This document shows positions 10,074 to 19,341 of a stretch of 64,000 bases of DNA, one piece after another (within the stretch, counting starts at the first letter, position 1; every line of letters starts with the position of its first letter). The notes beneath the pieces are model-generated. The model saw nothing but the letters and a program-made list of their open reading frames with translations, made no database searches and was not told the DNA's origin. A program made the translations under genes and the position numbers. This DNA comes from Bauldia litoralis. GTDB taxonomy: Bacteria; Pseudomonadota; Alphaproteobacteria; Rhizobiales; Kaistiaceae. Location: contig CAMCWB010000008.1 of NCBI GenBank assembly GCA_945882315.1, positions 1-64,000 on the forward strand, in the 5' to 3' direction.

Positions 10074-10283
10074 GTGGCGCTGAAAGATCGTCGGAACCTG
10101 ACGCGCGCCGCGATCGCCGGCGTGCTGATTGCCGGACTGGCGCTGTCGGCCTGCGGCCGCCGGGGTGCCCTTGAGCCGCCGCCCGGCGCCAAGGCCTCCG
10201 ACGCCTCGGAGAGCAGCGACTCGGTCGAGGCCCGCCAGGCTGCGAAACCGGACCGGCCCTTCATCCTCGACGGTCTCCTCTAA
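10074..10283 (+). CDS. lptM: LptM-like small lipoprotein (YifL family)
   Basis: A 69-residue lipoprotein. From GTG 10074 the protein begins MALKDRRNL, has one hydrophobic stretch and a lipobox ending LALSAC at residue 27, followed directly by GRRGALEPP; this CG..G.LE.PP pattern is typical of LptM/YifL. An in-frame ATG at 10017 would place 19 extra residues before the signal peptide, so GTG with the GGGGG ribosome site just upstream is preferred. LptM assists oxidative maturation of the LptDE LPS translocon in E. coli; the same role here is inferred from family and from the conserved place between argH and lysA. Confidence 0.8.
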   Translation: MALKDRRNLTRAAIAGVLIAGLALSACGRRGALEPPPGAKASDASESSDSVEARQAAKPDRPFILDGLL

Positions 10284-10295
10284 CGGGCGAACCCC

Positions 10296-11570
<1,275 letters not shown>

Positions 11571-11675
11571 CCCTTCGATTCCAGGTCGCATTGTTGCCTT
11601 GACCGGCAACTAGGCACATTCTGTGCTTGAGACGTGACGGGCGGGATACGGGGCAGGAGCGAAGGCTAAGTCCGG

Positions 11676-14207
11676 ATGACTGACACCGAGGGCGCGCGGC
11701 GGCGGCGCCACGACATCCCCCAATCGGTCGAGCGGCAGGTTCGTGCCCGCATCGACCATGCGGTATCGCGTGCCCGCCTCGTGCTCCTCTGGGAGAATCT
11801 CTGGCCGCGCCTGCTGCCGCTGGGGTTCGTCGCCGCTGCCTTCCTGTCGCTCTCCTGGTTCGGCGTCTGGCGGGTCCTGCCCGACTGGCTCCGCTGGGTC
11901 GGGCTGGTTCTCTTCGGCCTCGGGCTGCTCTACGCCCTCTTCCGCATCGTCCGGGTCGAACTCCCCGACCGCGCCACCGCGCTGAACCGCGTCGAGGCGG
12001 CCAGCGGCTCGAACCATCACCCCGCCACCGCCTATGCCGACCGCCTGGTCTCGGCGCCCGACGACCCGGTGGCGCGCACACTGTGGAACGCCCACCGCCA
12101 CCGGCTTCTCGGCGCGCTCGACCGGCTCAAGGCCGGCATCCCCGAGCCGCACCTTGCCCGGCGCGATCCCTTCGCCGTCCGCTTCCTCGCCATCCTCATC
12201 CTGGTCGTCGCCTTCGTCTCGGCCGGCCCCGAGCGGATCGACCGCATCGTCGAAGCCTTCCACGGCGGCGAATCGGTCGCCGCGACGATTGCCCGGATCG
12301 ACGCCTGGGTGACGCCGCCGCCCTACACCGGCCGCGCCCCGATCTTCCTGACCGGCGACGCCGCCCGCCCCGCCGGCAGCGTCCATTCGGTCCCCGAGGG
12401 CAGCGTCGTCACCGTCCGCACCGGCGGCACCCGCGACCTGACCGTCGTCAGCACCGGCCCGGCCGGCGAAGTCCCGGCCGAACGGGTCGAGGAGCCCGCC
12501 ACCGCGGCCCGCCCGAGCCAGGCGACGCCGCCGCTCGAGCATCGCGTCACGCTCGGCAGCGAAGCCGGCGTCACGGTGCGCCGCGATGACCGCGAGATCG
12601 CGACATGGCGCTTCGCCGTCGAGGACGATGCCGCCCCGGAGATCGCGCTTGCCCGGCCGCCGGCGCCGACCGCCAGCGGTTCGCTCGGCGTCGCCTATAC
12701 GATCAAGGACGATTACGGCGTCGTCGGCGCCGAGGCGACCTTCGTCCCGCTCGCCGACGAGGCGACGCAATCGGCCCGGCGGCCGCTCTTCCCGGCGCCG
12801 GTCTTCCCCCTGTCGCTGCCGCAATTGCGGGCAAAATCCGGCCAGGGCGAGACGCTCCGCGATCTCACCTCGCATCCGTGGGCCGGCGCCAAGGTCCTCC
12901 TCACCCTCGTCGCCCGCGACGATGCCGAACAGGAAGGCCGCAGCGAGCCGGTCGAGATCACCCTGCCCTCGCGCAGCTTCACCAATCCGCTGGCCCGCGC
13001 CGTCGTCGAGCAGAGGGCCAAACTGGCGCTCGACGCCAATGCCGCTGGTCCGGTCGCCGACGCGCTCGATGCGCTGACCTTCGCGCCCGAGAACCGGATC
13101 GAGGATCTCGGCAATTATCTGGCGCTCCGCAGCGCCTATCGCCGCCTCCTCGACGCCCGCAACGACGATGGCCTCCGCGACGTCGCCGACTATCTCTGGA
13201 GCATCGCGCTGGGCATCGAGGATGGCGACCTGTCGCTGTCGGCGCAGGCGCTTCGCGACGCCCAGGAAGCGCTTCGCCAGGCGCTGGAGAACGGCGCCTC
13301 CGAGGAGGAGATCGCCAAGCTCACCCAGCAGCTTCGCGACGCCATGCAGAAATTCCTCCAGGCGCTCGCCGAGGAAGCCCGCCGCAATCCGCAGATGAGC
13401 GACCTGCCCGCCGACGCCGACGTCCGGACGCTGCGCTCGCAGGACCTCGAGAAGATGCTCGACCGCATCGAGGACCTCGCCCAGAGCGGCGCCCGCGACG
13501 CCGCCCGCCAGCTCCTCAGCGAATTGCAGAACATGCTCGAGAACCTGCAGGCCGGCCGGCCGATGATGGGCAACCCGCAGTCCAACCAGATGATGCAGGG
13601 CCTCAACCAGCTCGGCGACATGATCCGCCGCCAGCAGCAGTTGATGGACGAGACCCATCGCGCCGAGCGCGGCCTTGATCCCGAGGGCGGCCAGCAGGGC
13701 GAGATGACCGAGGAGCAGCTTCAGCAGGCGCTCCGCGACCTCCAGCAGGGCCAGCAGGAGCTCCAGAAGCAGCTCGACCAGCTGATGAAGCAGCTCGGCG
13801 AGGCCGGCATGGAGCCGAACGGCAAGCTCGGCCAGGCCGGCCAGTCCATGGGCGAGGCGGCCGACTCGCTCGGCCAGGGCAGCCCCGGCAGTGCCCTCGG
13901 CGATCAGGGCCAGGCGCTGGAAGCACTCCGTCAAGGTGCGCAGGGCCTCGCCCAGCAGCTTGCCCAGCAAGGCCAGGGCCGCGGCCCCGGCGGCATGCGC
14001 AGCGGCGAGAATTTCCCCAATGAAGACCCGCTCGGCCGGCCGCAACGCACCACCGGCCCCGATCTCGGCACGCAGGTGAAGGTGCCCGACGAGATCGACA
14101 CCCAGCGGGCCCGCGAGATCCTCGACGCGATCCGCAAGCGGCTGGGCGAATCAACCCGTCCCCAGATCGAGCGCGACTATCTCGAACGGCTGCTGGATCG
14201 TTTCTAG
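11676..14207 (+). CDS. Large membrane protein of the DUF4175/TIGR02302 family
   Basis: An 843-residue protein found across Hyphomicrobiales, of unknown function. Two to three membrane segments occur near residues 42-90 and 165-185, followed by a large periplasmic beta-rich region (about 190-450, with GAP-like spacing and ATW..AVEDDAAPEIAL). The C-terminal third is helical and extremely Gln-rich (for example QQGEMTEEQLQQALRDLQQG, around residues 675-695), predicted coiled coil, and ends in an REILDAIRKRLGE helix. Position next to lysA is common in the order. No catalytic residues are recognised. Its length agrees with the family. Confidence 0.85.
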   Translation: MTDTEGARRRRHDIPQSVERQVRARIDHAVSRARLVLLWENLWPRLLPLGFVAAAFLSLSWFGVWRVLPDWLRWVGLVLFGLGLLYALFRIVRVELPDRATALNRVEAASGSNHHPATAYADRLVSAPDDPVARTLWNAHRHRLLGALDRLKAGIPEPHLARRDPFAVRFLAILILVVAFVSAGPERIDRIVEAFHGGESVAATIARIDAWVTPPPYTGRAPIFLTGDAARPAGSVHSVPEGSVVTVRTGGTRDLTVVSTGPAGEVPAERVEEPATAARPSQATPPLEHRVTLGSEAGVTVRRDDREIATWRFAVEDDAAPEIALARPPAPTASGSLGVAYTIKDDYGVVGAEATFVPLADEATQSARRPLFPAPVFPLSLPQLRAKSGQGETLRDLTSHPWAGAKVLLTLVARDDAEQEGRSEPVEITLPSRSFTNPLARAVVEQRAKLALDANAAGPVADALDALTFAPENRIEDLGNYLALRSAYRRLLDARNDDGLRDVADYLWSIALGIEDGDLSLSAQALRDAQEALRQALENGASEEEIAKLTQQLRDAMQKFLQALAEEARRNPQMSDLPADADVRTLRSQDLEKMLDRIEDLAQSGARDAARQLLSELQNMLENLQAGRPMMGNPQSNQMMQGLNQLGDMIRRQQQLMDETHRAERGLDPEGGQQGEMTEEQLQQALRDLQQGQQELQKQLDQLMKQLGEAGMEPNGKLGQAGQSMGEAADSLGQGSPGSALGDQGQALEALRQGAQGLAQQLAQQGQGRGPGGMRSGENFPNEDPLGRPQRTTGPDLGTQVKVPDEIDTQRAREILDAIRKRLGESTRPQIERDYLERLLDRF

Positions 14208-14261
14208 TATTTGCCGCGAGAGGACGTGCGGTTGGCGTTCGCTAACCCCTCCTCCGCTCAT

Positions 14262-14277
14262 CCCCGCGAAAACGGGG
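14262..14277. repeat. Short palindromic intergenic repeat (CCCCG...CGGGG)
   Basis: CCCCG at 14262-14266 and CGGGG at 14273-14277 enclose cgaaaa, inside the block CATCCCCGCGAAAACGGGG. This block resembles the REP-like hairpins scattered between genes in many alphaproteobacteria. It could end transcription of the DUF4175 gene, whose stop is 55 bases upstream, but there is no T tract. The IS630 element inserted 20 bases further on. Confidence 0.4.
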
Positions 14278-14309
14278 ACCCAGGGGCGACACACTCATAC
14301 CAACGGCCT

Positions 14310-14849
14310 TCACAAGTGACCCTCATGCGCCCAGGTCCGCATTCCGATTGAAGTGATCTGCTGTGGCTGTGCGATGAGTTTTCGCCATGCGTCGCAGGCG
14401 GCGTCGATGATGGCGTCGTAAGTGTCGAAGACGCGGTTGGAGAGGTAGTTGGCGCGCAGATATTGCCAGACCTGCTCGACCGGATTGAGCTCGGGTGAGC
14501 GTGACGGCAACAGGATCGGCGTGACGTTTTTCGGCCAGACGAGCTTGCCAGTGGTGTGCCATCCGGCCCGATCCAGCAGCAGGACGGCGTGCGCGCCTCG
14601 GGCGACGTGCAGGGCGATCTCGTCGATGTGCCGCTGCATGGCGTCGGTGTCGGCGAAGGGCAGCGCCAATGCAGCGCCCACGCCGCGCGCCGGGCAGATG
14701 GCGCCGAACAGGTAGGCGTTCTCGTAGCGCTGGTCGGCGGGCTGGATCGGCCGCGTGCCGCGACGCGCCCACTGCCGGACGAGGCCGTTCTTCTGCCCGA
14801 TCCTCGCCTCGTCCTGGAACCAGATCTCGATTTTCTTCTTGCGCGTCAC
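14310..14849 (-). CDS. IS630 transposase, catalytic C-terminal frame (OrfB)
   Basis: A 179-residue DDE domain. The triad is visible as the Asp of WFQDEARIG (about residue 12), the Asp of LLLDRAGWHTTG (about residue 93) and the Glu of SPELNPVEQVWQYL (about residue 125), all intact. On its own it would start at GTG 14849, overlapping the OrfA stop as GTGA. More probably it is made as the C-terminal half of a fusion, because the frame is open upstream to the A7 run and reads there NFARTLAAHLAGVTRKKK, a normal IS630 linker. Frame and family are certain; the mode of expression is inferred. Confidence 0.9.
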   Translation of the reverse strand: MTRKKKIEIWFQDEARIGQKNGLVRQWARRGTRPIQPADQRYENAYLFGAICPARGVGAALALPFADTDAMQRHIDEIALHVARGAHAVLLLDRAGWHTTGKLVWPKNVTPILLPSRSPELNPVEQVWQYLRANYLSNRVFDTYDAIIDAACDAWRKLIAQPQQITSIGMRTWAHEGHL

Positions 14850-15376
14850 GCCTGCGAGGTGGGCAGCGAGCGTGCGGGCGAAGTTTTTTTGAACGCCTGG
14901 ATGACCTCGCCATCCTGCTTGGGATGACGCGGCCGCGCGCTGATGTGCGAGAAGCCCAGGGCCTTGAGCAGCTTGCCGATGGTGCGCTCGTGATAGGCAA
15001 CCCCGAAGCGCTCCTCGATGACGCGCTGGAGGTCGACGCGCCGCCAGCGCACCACGCCGTCAGCCGTCCGATCCGGGCCGGTTTCAACGAGCTGGGCGAG
15101 TTCCGCCTGCTGCGCAACCGAAAGCCGCCTCGGGTTCCCACGGCGGCGGTTGTCCTTAAGGCCGGCCGGGCCATGTGCGTTGAAGCGATGCACCCAGTCC
15201 CGTAACGTCTGCCGGTCCATCCCGCCGATCTTGGCCGCCTCCGACCGGCTCATTCCGTCCAGAACCGCCGCGATCGACAGCAATCGCCGGCTCTGGTTCG
15301 CATTATTCGATGAAGCAGCAAGGCGGCGAAGCTGCCATGGCGTATGGGTGGGCTCGATCTCAACGGTTCTAGGCAT
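14846..15376 (-). CDS. IS630 transposase, DNA-binding N-terminal frame (OrfA)
   Basis: A 176-residue protein from ATG 15376 (MPRTVEIEPTHTPWQLRRLA); a GTG at 15397 is an alternative. It contains two helix-turn-helix segments: MSRSEAAKIGGMDRQTLRDW and a second, winged-helix region with GVVRWRRVDLQRVIEERFGV. These bind the terminal inverted repeats. Near the C-terminus QAFKKTSPARS is encoded over an A7 run; slipping back one base there enters the OrfB frame. Without slippage the protein ends 20 or so residues later and lacks catalysis, so it may act as a regulator. Confidence 0.9.
   Translation of the reverse strand: MPRTVEIEPTHTPWQLRRLAASSNNANQSRRLLSIAAVLDGMSRSEAAKIGGMDRQTLRDWVHRFNAHGPAGLKDNRRRGNPRRLSVAQQAELAQLVETGPDRTADGVVRWRRVDLQRVIEERFGVAYHERTIGKLLKALGFSHISARPRHPKQDGEVIQAFKKTSPARSLPTSQA
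14884..14890 (-). other. A7 slippery site for -1 frameshifting in the IS630 transposase
   Basis: Seven consecutive A residues on the coding strand (read TTC AAA AAA ACT). Backing up one base gives TTC AAA AAA AAC TTC, i.e. FKKNF, and continues open through the whole catalytic frame. Slippery A runs of this kind drive fused transposase synthesis in several IS630 members. No stimulatory structure was identified by eye downstream. Confidence 0.75.
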
Positions 15377-15488
15377 GGCGCGGGTCCTCCACGCCACCTT
15401 GAATCACGCCAGCCTCAATCTGGGAATCCCGTCGAGTCACATTGGCGGGCCGTTGGTATCAGGCGTACCCGCGCTTCCCGCTATCGCC

Positions 15489-16031
15489 TCAGCCGTCCTC
15501 GACCACGCCGACGAAGGGCAGTTCGCGGAAGGCGTGGGCGACATCCATGCCGTAGCCGACCACGAACAGGTCGGGACAGGTGAAGCCGACATGGTCGGCC
15601 TCGATCGGCACGACGCGCTTGCCGGGCTTGTCGAGCAGCACCGCGACGCCGACGCGGCGGGCGCCGCGCTCCAGCATCTTGCGCTTGGCATAGGCGATGG
15701 TGCGGCCGGATTCGAGGATGTCGTCGATAAGCAGAATGTCGCGGCCGACGACGTCGCTGTCGATGTCGCGGAGCACCGTCACTTCGCCGGCTGAAACCGT
15801 CCCGGTCCGGTAGCTCGACAGCGTGATGAACTCGACCTCGGGCGACAGCCCGGCCTCGTGCAGCGAGCGGATCAGGTCCGCCGCGAAGACGAAGCTGCCT
15901 TTCAGGATCGAGATGACGAGGAGATTGTCATAGCCGACGGCCGCGACGTCGCGCGCGATCTCGATATTTCGTGAGGCGATGGTCTCCGCGTCGTAGAGGA
16001 CGCGAATGGAGCGGCCGCGAACTTTTGGCAT
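15489..16031 (-). CDS. hpt: Hypoxanthine phosphoribosyltransferase
   Basis: A 180-residue purine salvage enzyme that makes IMP or GMP from hypoxanthine or guanine and PRPP. It starts at ATG 16031 (MPKVRGRSIRVLYDAETIA), in a TGATG overlap with the upstream zinc-ribbon gene. The PRPP-binding loop LLIDDILESGRT is at residues 100-111, the LKGSFVFAADL loop at 43-53 and the C-terminal PDLFVVGYGMD base-binding loop is present. Length is normal. The IS630 element begins 32 bases beyond its stop, so the coding region is untouched. Confidence 0.96.
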   Translation of the reverse strand: MPKVRGRSIRVLYDAETIASRNIEIARDVAAVGYDNLLVISILKGSFVFAADLIRSLHEAGLSPEVEFITLSSYRTGTVSAGEVTVLRDIDSDVVGRDILLIDDILESGRTIAYAKRKMLERGARRVGVAVLLDKPGKRVVPIEADHVGFTCPDLFVVGYGMDVAHAFRELPFVGVVEDG

Positions 16032-16765
16032 CAACGCATTCCGACAATGATCTCCCGTCGATCTGCCAGCCGGAAAGCCACTTCGTCAATGCCTGCCGGC
16101 GGTGCCGCAAGCGCGCTCTTGAACTGGATGCTGCCGCCGGCCGCGAGGCGCGTCGTCGTCGGCTCCACCGTCCAGGTGTAGAGTTCGGTGCCCTTGGCCT
16201 TCAGCGAGACCCGCACGGCGGGCACGTCGAGGACCGCCTCGGAACGGTTGGTGATCATGCCGTTGACGGCAACCGCCCGTCCGTCTTTGACCACTTTCAG
16301 CCCCTCGTCGACCATCCGGACCTCGAGCCCGCTGAACTTGCCGGCGCCGGTTTCAACAGCCGCGTCGACATTGGAGCTATGGAAAAGCGTCGCCGTGACC
16401 AATGCCGCCAGCACGATCGCCAGACCGGCGCCGGACCAGGCCGCGAGGCCGTGGCTGAGAGCCGGCTTCAGGCGTAGCCCTGCCTTGGCCTTGGCATCCG
16501 GCCGGGCGGCGCCGGCCCTGCCGAAGGTCTTGGGCGGGGCCGTATCGCCGAAATCCGGCTCGGCATGTTCGACGATCCGCTGGAAACGCGGCTGTCCACG
16601 GCGAAGCTGGGGCGATCGGCGGTCGCTGCCGAACGGGTCCTCGCCCTGCAGCCGCGCCAGCCAGCTTGTGCCGCAGCGCGCACAGCGCATCATGCGGCCG
16701 GAGGAGGCCACGGGTTCGGCCGAATATGCCGCAGGCACCGCACATTGGGGACAGGCGATCGTCAT
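16031..16765 (-). CDS. MJ0042-type zinc-ribbon membrane protein
   Basis: A 244-residue protein. Residues 1-40 form an MJ0042-type zinc ribbon (ACPQC near residue 5 and MRCARCGTSW near residue 27; four cysteines in two CxxC pairs). A low-complexity linker and one membrane helix (about residues 115-137) follow. The C-terminal 100 residues form a soluble beta-rich domain like those of DUF3426-type proteins. Role unknown. It precedes hpt on the same strand with overlapping stop and start, and diverges from ftsE across a 190-bp control region, a conserved setting in the order. Confidence 0.85.
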   Translation of the reverse strand: MTIACPQCAVPAAYSAEPVASSGRMMRCARCGTSWLARLQGEDPFGSDRRSPQLRRGQPRFQRIVEHAEPDFGDTAPPKTFGRAGAARPDAKAKAGLRLKPALSHGLAAWSGAGLAIVLAALVTATLFHSSNVDAAVETGAGKFSGLEVRMVDEGLKVVKDGRAVAVNGMITNRSEAVLDVPAVRVSLKAKGTELYTWTVEPTTTRLAAGGSIQFKSALAAPPAGIDEVAFRLADRREIIVGMR

Positions 16766-16885
16766 ATGGAGACCCCTCTTCGATCGCCTTCACTTTACGG
16801 GGGATTGGTTAACGTCCCGGAAACCATAATTGTCGATGGCTGGTTCCCTTGAAAGCCGGCGGGACTGCTTCGGCTGGCCAGATCG

Positions 16886-16900
16886 TTAACAGGGCCTTAA
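16886..16900 (+). promoter_or_regulatory. Perfect CtrA box (TTAA-N7-TTAA) before ftsE
   Basis: TTAACAGGGCCTTAA matches the full CtrA consensus, two TTAA half-sites seven bases apart. It is 57 bases before the ftsE start, in the position of a promoter element. CtrA is the master cell-cycle regulator of alphaproteobacteria. The perfect match and location argue for cell-cycle control of ftsEX, or of the divergent zinc-ribbon/hpt genes. Confidence 0.65.
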
Positions 16901-16957
16901 TTGTGGCGCGGCGACACTACGCATGACTGAACCGTTTTCCATGGCAGGACAGGCGAA

Positions 16958-17617
16958 TTGATCCGGTTCGAGAATGTCGGCCTGCGCTACGGTGTCGGCC
17001 CCGAAATCCTTCGCGACGTGTCCTTCCACGTCGCCCCGAAATCGTTTCAGTTCCTGACGGGCCCGTCCGGCGCCGGCAAGACGACGCTGATCCGACTCTT
17101 TTCGCTGTCGCTGAAGCCGTCGCGCGGCCTCATCTCGGTCTTCGGCAAGGATTCGGCGACGCTGGAGAAGAACGAGCTGCCGGCGCTGCGCCGCCGCATC
17201 GGCGTCGTCTTCCAGGATTTCCGCCTGCTCGATCACCTGACGACATTCGAGAATGTCGCTTTGCCGCTCCGCGTCCTCGGCAAGGACGAGTCGAGCTACC
17301 GCGCCGACGTCGTCGAGCTGTTGCGCTGGGTCGGCCTCGGCGACCGCATGCACGCCTCGCCGCCGGTCCTGTCGGGCGGCGAGAAGCAGCGCGCCGCCAT
17401 CGCCCGCGCCCTCATCAGTCGCCCCGAGATCCTGCTCGCCGACGAGCCGACCGGCAATGTCGATCCGCCGCTCGCCCGCCGGCTGATGCGGCTCTTCACC
17501 GAACTGAACAAGCTCGGCACCTCGGTGGTCATCGCCACCCACGACATCAACCTGATGAACCAGTTCAACGCCCGGCGCCTCGTCCTCGAGGAAGGGCGGC
17601 TCACCGTCTATGACTGA
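16958..17617 (+). CDS. ftsE: Cell division ATP-binding protein FtsE
   Basis: A 219-residue ABC ATPase starting at TTG 16958 (MIRFENVGLRYG). No in-frame ATG lies nearby and the family N-terminus fits exactly; AGGACAGG upstream can serve as ribosome site. Walker A GPSGAGKTT is at residues 35-43, the ABC signature LSGGEKQR at about 137-144 and Walker B ILLADEPTGN at about 158-167. With FtsX it forms the complex that activates septal peptidoglycan hydrolases through periplasmic partners. It overlaps ftsX by eight bases. A CtrA box lies upstream. Confidence 0.97.
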   Translation: MIRFENVGLRYGVGPEILRDVSFHVAPKSFQFLTGPSGAGKTTLIRLFSLSLKPSRGLISVFGKDSATLEKNELPALRRRIGVVFQDFRLLDHLTTFENVALPLRVLGKDESSYRADVVELLRWVGLGDRMHASPPVLSGGEKQRAAIARALISRPEILLADEPTGNVDPPLARRLMRLFTELNKLGTSVVIATHDINLMNQFNARRLVLEEGRLTVYD

Positions 17618-18575
17618 CGCCGAGCGCGCCCATAAGATCCAGATGGCGGCCTATCGCCGGCAGTCGCGCCTGGCGCCGCGCCGGGCGAGCCAGATCGTCC
17701 CCGAGGGCACGGTCTCCGGAAACGCGCTGACCATCGTCATCGCCATCATGAGCTTCCTCGCCTGCCTGACGCTCGGCGCCGTCACGCTCGTCCGCGACGC
17801 CTCGCGCGACTGGCAGGTCGACATCCTGCGCGAGATCACCATCCAGGTCCGCCCGATCGAAGGCATCGACACCGACGCCGAGGCCGCCAAGGCTGCCGCG
17901 ATCGCCGAAACCTATCGCGGCGTGGCCAGCGCCGAGGTGCTCGACAACGCGGAGAATGCCCGCCTGCTCGAGCCGTGGCTGGGCGCCGGGCTCGACATGG
18001 ACGAATTGCCGATCCCGCGGCTGATTGTCATTCGCCTCTCCAATCCCGCCAGCGTTGATCTTGCCGACCTGTCGAACCGCTTGCGGGCCGAGGTCAAGGG
18101 CGCCGGTCTCGACGACCACCGCCTGTGGACCGAACGCCTGCAGACCATGGCGAATGTCACCGTCGTCATCGGCGCCTCGATCCTGAGCCTGGTCTTCGTC
18201 GCCACCGTCCTCAACGTCGTCTTCGCGACGCGCGGCGCCATGGCCTCGAACCGCGACGTCGTCTCGGTCCTGTATTTCGTTGGTGCCGAGGACGGCTATA
18301 TCGCCCGCGAATTCCAGCGCCATTTCCTGCTGCTCGGCCTGAAGGGCGGCCTCACCGGCGCCGCCGGCGCCTCGATCCTCTTCGCCCTCCTGTCGCTCGT
18401 CATCGCGCCGTCGATGGCGCCCGCCGAGACCGACCAGGTCTCGGCCTTGTTCGGCCGCTTCGCCGTCGGGCCGATCGGCTATTTCGGGGCGCTCGGCATT
18501 GCCTTCCTGATCGCCGTCATGACGGCCGTGACATCGCGCCTCACCGTCTACCGCTATCTCGCCGATACCGACTGA
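17610..18575 (+). CDS. ftsX: Cell division protein FtsX
   Basis: A 321-residue permease-like partner of FtsE. The first membrane helix is at about residues 40-65, followed by a periplasmic domain of some 100 residues (ITIQVRPIEGIDTD onward) and three C-terminal membrane helices, the FtsX/MacB topology. It carries a basic cytoplasmic N-terminus. Translation is probably coupled to ftsE through the eight-base overlap. FtsX relays ATP hydrolysis by FtsE to periplasmic amidase activators at the septum. Confidence 0.95.
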   Translation: MTDAERAHKIQMAAYRRQSRLAPRRASQIVPEGTVSGNALTIVIAIMSFLACLTLGAVTLVRDASRDWQVDILREITIQVRPIEGIDTDAEAAKAAAIAETYRGVASAEVLDNAENARLLEPWLGAGLDMDELPIPRLIVIRLSNPASVDLADLSNRLRAEVKGAGLDDHRLWTERLQTMANVTVVIGASILSLVFVATVLNVVFATRGAMASNRDVVSVLYFVGAEDGYIAREFQRHFLLLGLKGGLTGAAGASILFALLSLVIAPSMAPAETDQVSALFGRFAVGPIGYFGALGIAFLIAVMTAVTSRLTVYRYLADTD

Positions 18576-18619
18576 TACTTTCGACGATCGCCCGTTCCCC
18601 GCCATTTTTTGCTAGCATC

Positions 18620-19327
18620 ATGCCGACCATGAACGAACTTGCCCGAGACCGGAAGGAAGACCTGAGAGCGGAAGGCGGCGCCGTGACGAGCCGGCGCGGA
18701 CGCCGTCCGTCGCGATTCTGGCGCGCGGCTTTCCCGCTCGTGCTGGTGCTGCCGGTAGTGGTTCTCGTCGCCGGCTTCGTCGCCTTCGCCGAGAAGATCG
18801 TCCGCGCCCGGCCGCCGGCCGATGCCCATGCCGACGCGATCGTCGTGCTCACCGGTGGTGCCCAGCGCATCGATGGGGCGCTTGAGCTCATCGCCGAGAA
18901 GCGCGCCCGGCGCCTCCTCATCTCCGGGGTCAATCCCAGCGTCACCGCGCGCGACCTGGCGCGGGTCGTCAGCCGCAACCTGCGCGACGATCTCGCCTGC
19001 TGCGTCGACCTCGGCAAGGAAGCGCTGGACACGATCGGCAACGCCGCCGAGACGCGCAACTGGGCCGAAGAGCGCGGCTTCGGCTCGCTGATCGTCGTCA
19101 CCAGCGACTATCACATGCCGCGCTCGATGATCGAACTGGCGGGTGCGATGCCCGATATCGCGCTGATCCCTTATCCGGTGCCGAGCCCGCATCTCTCTTT
19201 CGCCGGCTGGTGGCACGATCCCGGCGCCTTCGGCCTGCTCGCCCGCGAATATGGCAAATACCTCGTCGCCAATGCGCGGCAGTTCCTGCCCACCGATGTG
19301 ATCGCCGCCAACGCGGCCGCCAACTGA
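18620..19327 (+). CDS. YdcF/DUF218 family protein
   Basis: A 235-residue protein from ATG 18620 (MPTMNELARDRKEDLRAE); ATG 18629 is a close alternative. One membrane helix at about residues 34-58 anchors a DUF218 domain, recognised by ADAIVVLTGGAQRIDGALEL, the NTAETRNW-like segment (here GNAAETRNWAEERG) and VTSDYHMPRSMIEL. Relatives include SanA and ElyC, linked to envelope integrity and undecaprenyl-phosphate use. It lies 44 bases behind ftsX and 14 before the acyltransferase, so the four genes from ftsE on may be one transcript. Confidence 0.88.
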   Translation: MPTMNELARDRKEDLRAEGGAVTSRRGRRPSRFWRAAFPLVLVLPVVVLVAGFVAFAEKIVRARPPADAHADAIVVLTGGAQRIDGALELIAEKRARRLLISGVNPSVTARDLARVVSRNLRDDLACCVDLGKEALDTIGNAAETRNWAEERGFGSLIVVTSDYHMPRSMIELAGAMPDIALIPYPVPSPHLSFAGWWHDPGAFGLLAREYGKYLVANARQFLPTDVIAANAAAN

Positions 19328-19341
19328 CGGCGGGCGGTCAC

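Larger units (their letters stand above)
14300..15456 (-). mobile_element. Intact IS630-family insertion sequence
   Basis: A complete 1,157-bp element. The ends are imperfect inverted repeats: the left end reads CCAACGGCCTTCACAAGTGA and the right end, read inward, CCAACGGCCCGCCAATGTGA. Each end is flanked by the dinucleotide TA (14298-14299 and 15457-15458), the target duplication expected for IS630/Tc1-mariner transposases. It carries two overlapping frames, joined by a -1 frameshift, encoding a DDE transposase. It sits in the convergent gap between the DUF4175 gene and hpt and disrupts neither. Flawless ends, frame and target duplication suggest a recent and possibly active copy. Confidence 0.93.

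Noticed and set aside
11610-14045. 811-codon open frame antisense to the DUF4175 gene
   Set aside because: Mirror of codon bias in the Gln-rich, GC-rich gene; Leu/Ala/Arg repeats without domain features, while the plus-strand protein matches a known family.
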